A stretch of 7,418 bases of DNA from Woeseiaceae bacterium. GTDB taxonomy: Bacteria > Pseudomonadota > Gammaproteobacteria > Steroidobacterales > Woeseiaceae. Shown here piece after piece: positions 6,377-7,418 of this stretch. Location of the stretch: the NCBI GenBank assembly GCA_013138675.1, contig WTCH01000028.1, positions 1 to 7,418 on the forward strand, given 5' to 3'. The notes beneath the pieces are model-generated. The model had not been told where the DNA came from. It made no database searches and saw only the letters and a list, made by a program, of their open reading frames with translations. How positions within the stretch are numbered: position 1 is the stretch's first letter; the number at the start of each line of letters is the position of its first letter. The position numbers were made by a program, and so were the translations under genes.

Positions 6377-7418
6377 TTGGCACCTCAAGAAACAACTATT
6401 GGCCGACGCAGATTCCTTGGGGCGATCGCGGCTACTGCGGCTGTCGGATTGCCTCTTTCTGGCAGAGCCGAGCAGTTGCGCCTGCCAAGCCCGCCCACGG
6501 GTATAACTCCTTCAGCACTGGCTCAAGACGAGGCCTTCTGGTCCGACGTAGCCACGCACTACGACCGCACCGAGGGCATCGTCAACCTCGAGCACGGCTA
6601 CTGGGGCAAGATGGCTCATCCGGTACAGGATGCCTACATCGACGCGACACGTATGGTGAATGCGCAAAACTCTTTCTATGCCAGAAAACACTTCGATGCA
6701 GATGAGATGGAGAGCGTGCGGCGAGTAGCACGCGCGCTTGGCGTCCATGACGACGAGATAGTACTGACGCGTAATGCGACCGAATCAATCCACAACCTGA
6801 TACGGCAGTACCGGGGCCTGACGACCGGTGACACGGTTCTCTATGCCGATCTCGACTACCCCCATTTCAAGACAGCAATGCGTTGGCTTGACGGTGCCCG
6901 GGGTGCACGGCCGGTTGAACTGACCATTCCACCGCGGGCAAACCAGGCTCAGATCTTTACGTTGTATCGCGATGCCTTCGACAAGAATCCCGACCTCAAG
7001 CTCATGCTGCTTATGCACGTGAGCAACCAGCATGGCCTGGTGATCCCGGGTGCGCGAATTTCGGAAGAGGCACGAAAGCGTGGCATTGACGTCATCTGCG
7101 ACAGCGCCCAATCCTGGGGGCTGCTCGATTACGAAGTGCCGTCTCTGCAAGTCGACTGGGCTGGCTTCAATCTGCACAAGTGGATCGGCACACCGGTGTG
7201 CGTCGGTGCGCTCTACATGCGACGGGGTAGCCTGCAGACGATCGCGCCTTATCCCGGCGAAAGCGATCCCGAGGACGCGTTGGTATCGACACGCGTGCAC
7301 GTAGGCACCTCGAATTTTGCCGCCGTCCTGGCGATTCCACGCGCACTCGATTTTCACGAGGCGATCGGTGGCGCGAACAAGGAGGCTCGACTGCGATACC
7401 TGCGACAGCTGTGTACGA
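6377..7418 (+). CDS. Tat-exported PLP-dependent class V aminotransferase-fold enzyme (3' end outside window)
   Basis: The reading frame is open to the right edge, giving 347 codons from the chosen start. It begins with a twin-arginine signal: RRRFLG at residues 10-15, then a mild hydrophobic stretch rich in Ala and Gly. Cleavage is likely after A31 (SGRA) or possibly after A49 (ALA-QD). The fold-type I PLP site is complete: TRNATES at 131-137 (phosphate binding), D242 in CDSAQSWG (pyridine nitrogen), and K268 in FNLHKWIG (Schiff-base lysine). NLEHGYWG near the start of the mature part is typical of isopenicillin-N-epimerase (CefD)-like members. Export already folded with cofactor fits the Tat route, and Pseudomonas PvdN is a known periplasmic relative. 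Substrate is unknown; desulfurase, epimerase or transaminase chemistry are all possible. The TTG at 6377 has GCGGGA seven bases upstream and gives a normal Tat n-region. In-frame alternatives are TTG at 6362 and ATG at 6311 (preceded by GGTGG). Confidence 0.85.
   Translation, partial: MAPQETTIGRRRFLGAIAATAAVGLPLSGRAEQLRLPSPPTGITPSALAQDEAFWSDVATHYDRTEGIVNLEHGYWGKMAHPVQDAYIDATRMVNAQNSFYARKHFDADEMESVRRVARALGVHDDEIVLTRNATESIHNLIRQYRGLTTGDTVLYADLDYPHFKTAMRWLDGARGARPVELTIPPRANQAQIFTLYRDAFDKNPDLKLMLLMHVSNQHGLVIPGARISEEARKRGIDVICDSAQSWGLLDYEVPSLQVDWAGFNLHKWIGTPVCVGALYMRRGSLQTIAPYPGESDPEDALVSTRVHVGTSNFAAVLAIPRALDFHEAIGGANKEARLRYLRQLCT

Noticed and set aside
6785..7357. A 190-codon open frame on the minus strand opposite the PLP enzyme
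   Set aside because: The plus strand here encodes intact PLP-site motifs (D242, K268). The antisense product shows no domain or start context, so it is a shadow.

Overview
All genes in this window read rightward. They are typical of a Gram-negative, probably proteobacterial, cell of moderately high GC. The strongest evidence is a complete tamA-tamB pair, the two halves of the translocation and assembly module that spans the periplasm. A periplasmic-type c-heme protein and a Tat-exported enzyme fit the same cell plan. A free-living, respiring gammaproteobacterium is my best guess, but lineage cannot be fixed from this sequence alone.

Layout: (1) Positions 1-297 hold the 3' part of a small single-heme cytochrome c-type protein with a C-terminal CXXCH. 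Its export signal must lie before the window. (2) Positions 298-637 are a gap of about 340 bases with no convincing gene. It carries weak promoter-like hexamers and a perfect 7-base inverted repeat just upstream of tamA. (3) Positions 638-2527 encode TamA (signal peptide, three POTRA domains, outer-membrane barrel). (4) Positions 2527-6165 encode TamB (inner-membrane anchor, long beta-rich periplasmic body, C-terminal TamB domain). Its ATG overlaps the tamA stop as TGATG, so the two are almost certainly co-transcribed and translationally coupled. (5) Positions 6166-6376 are a 211-base leader with a possible 9-codon peptide and alternative short hairpins. (6) From about 6377 to the window end is the 5' part of a PLP-dependent class V aminotransferase-fold enzyme with a twin-arginine signal, cut off by the window edge.

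TamA and TamB work together: TamB is anchored in the inner membrane and reaches across the periplasm to TamA in the outer membrane. The flanking cytochrome and aminotransferase-like genes have their own spacers and show no obvious functional link to the module beyond acting in the envelope. I found no RNA genes, mobile elements, CRISPR arrays or defence genes. The most unusual item is the Tat-exported PLP enzyme, which resembles the PvdN/CefD-like group and has no siderophore genes visible beside it. No clearly new multi-gene system is visible.
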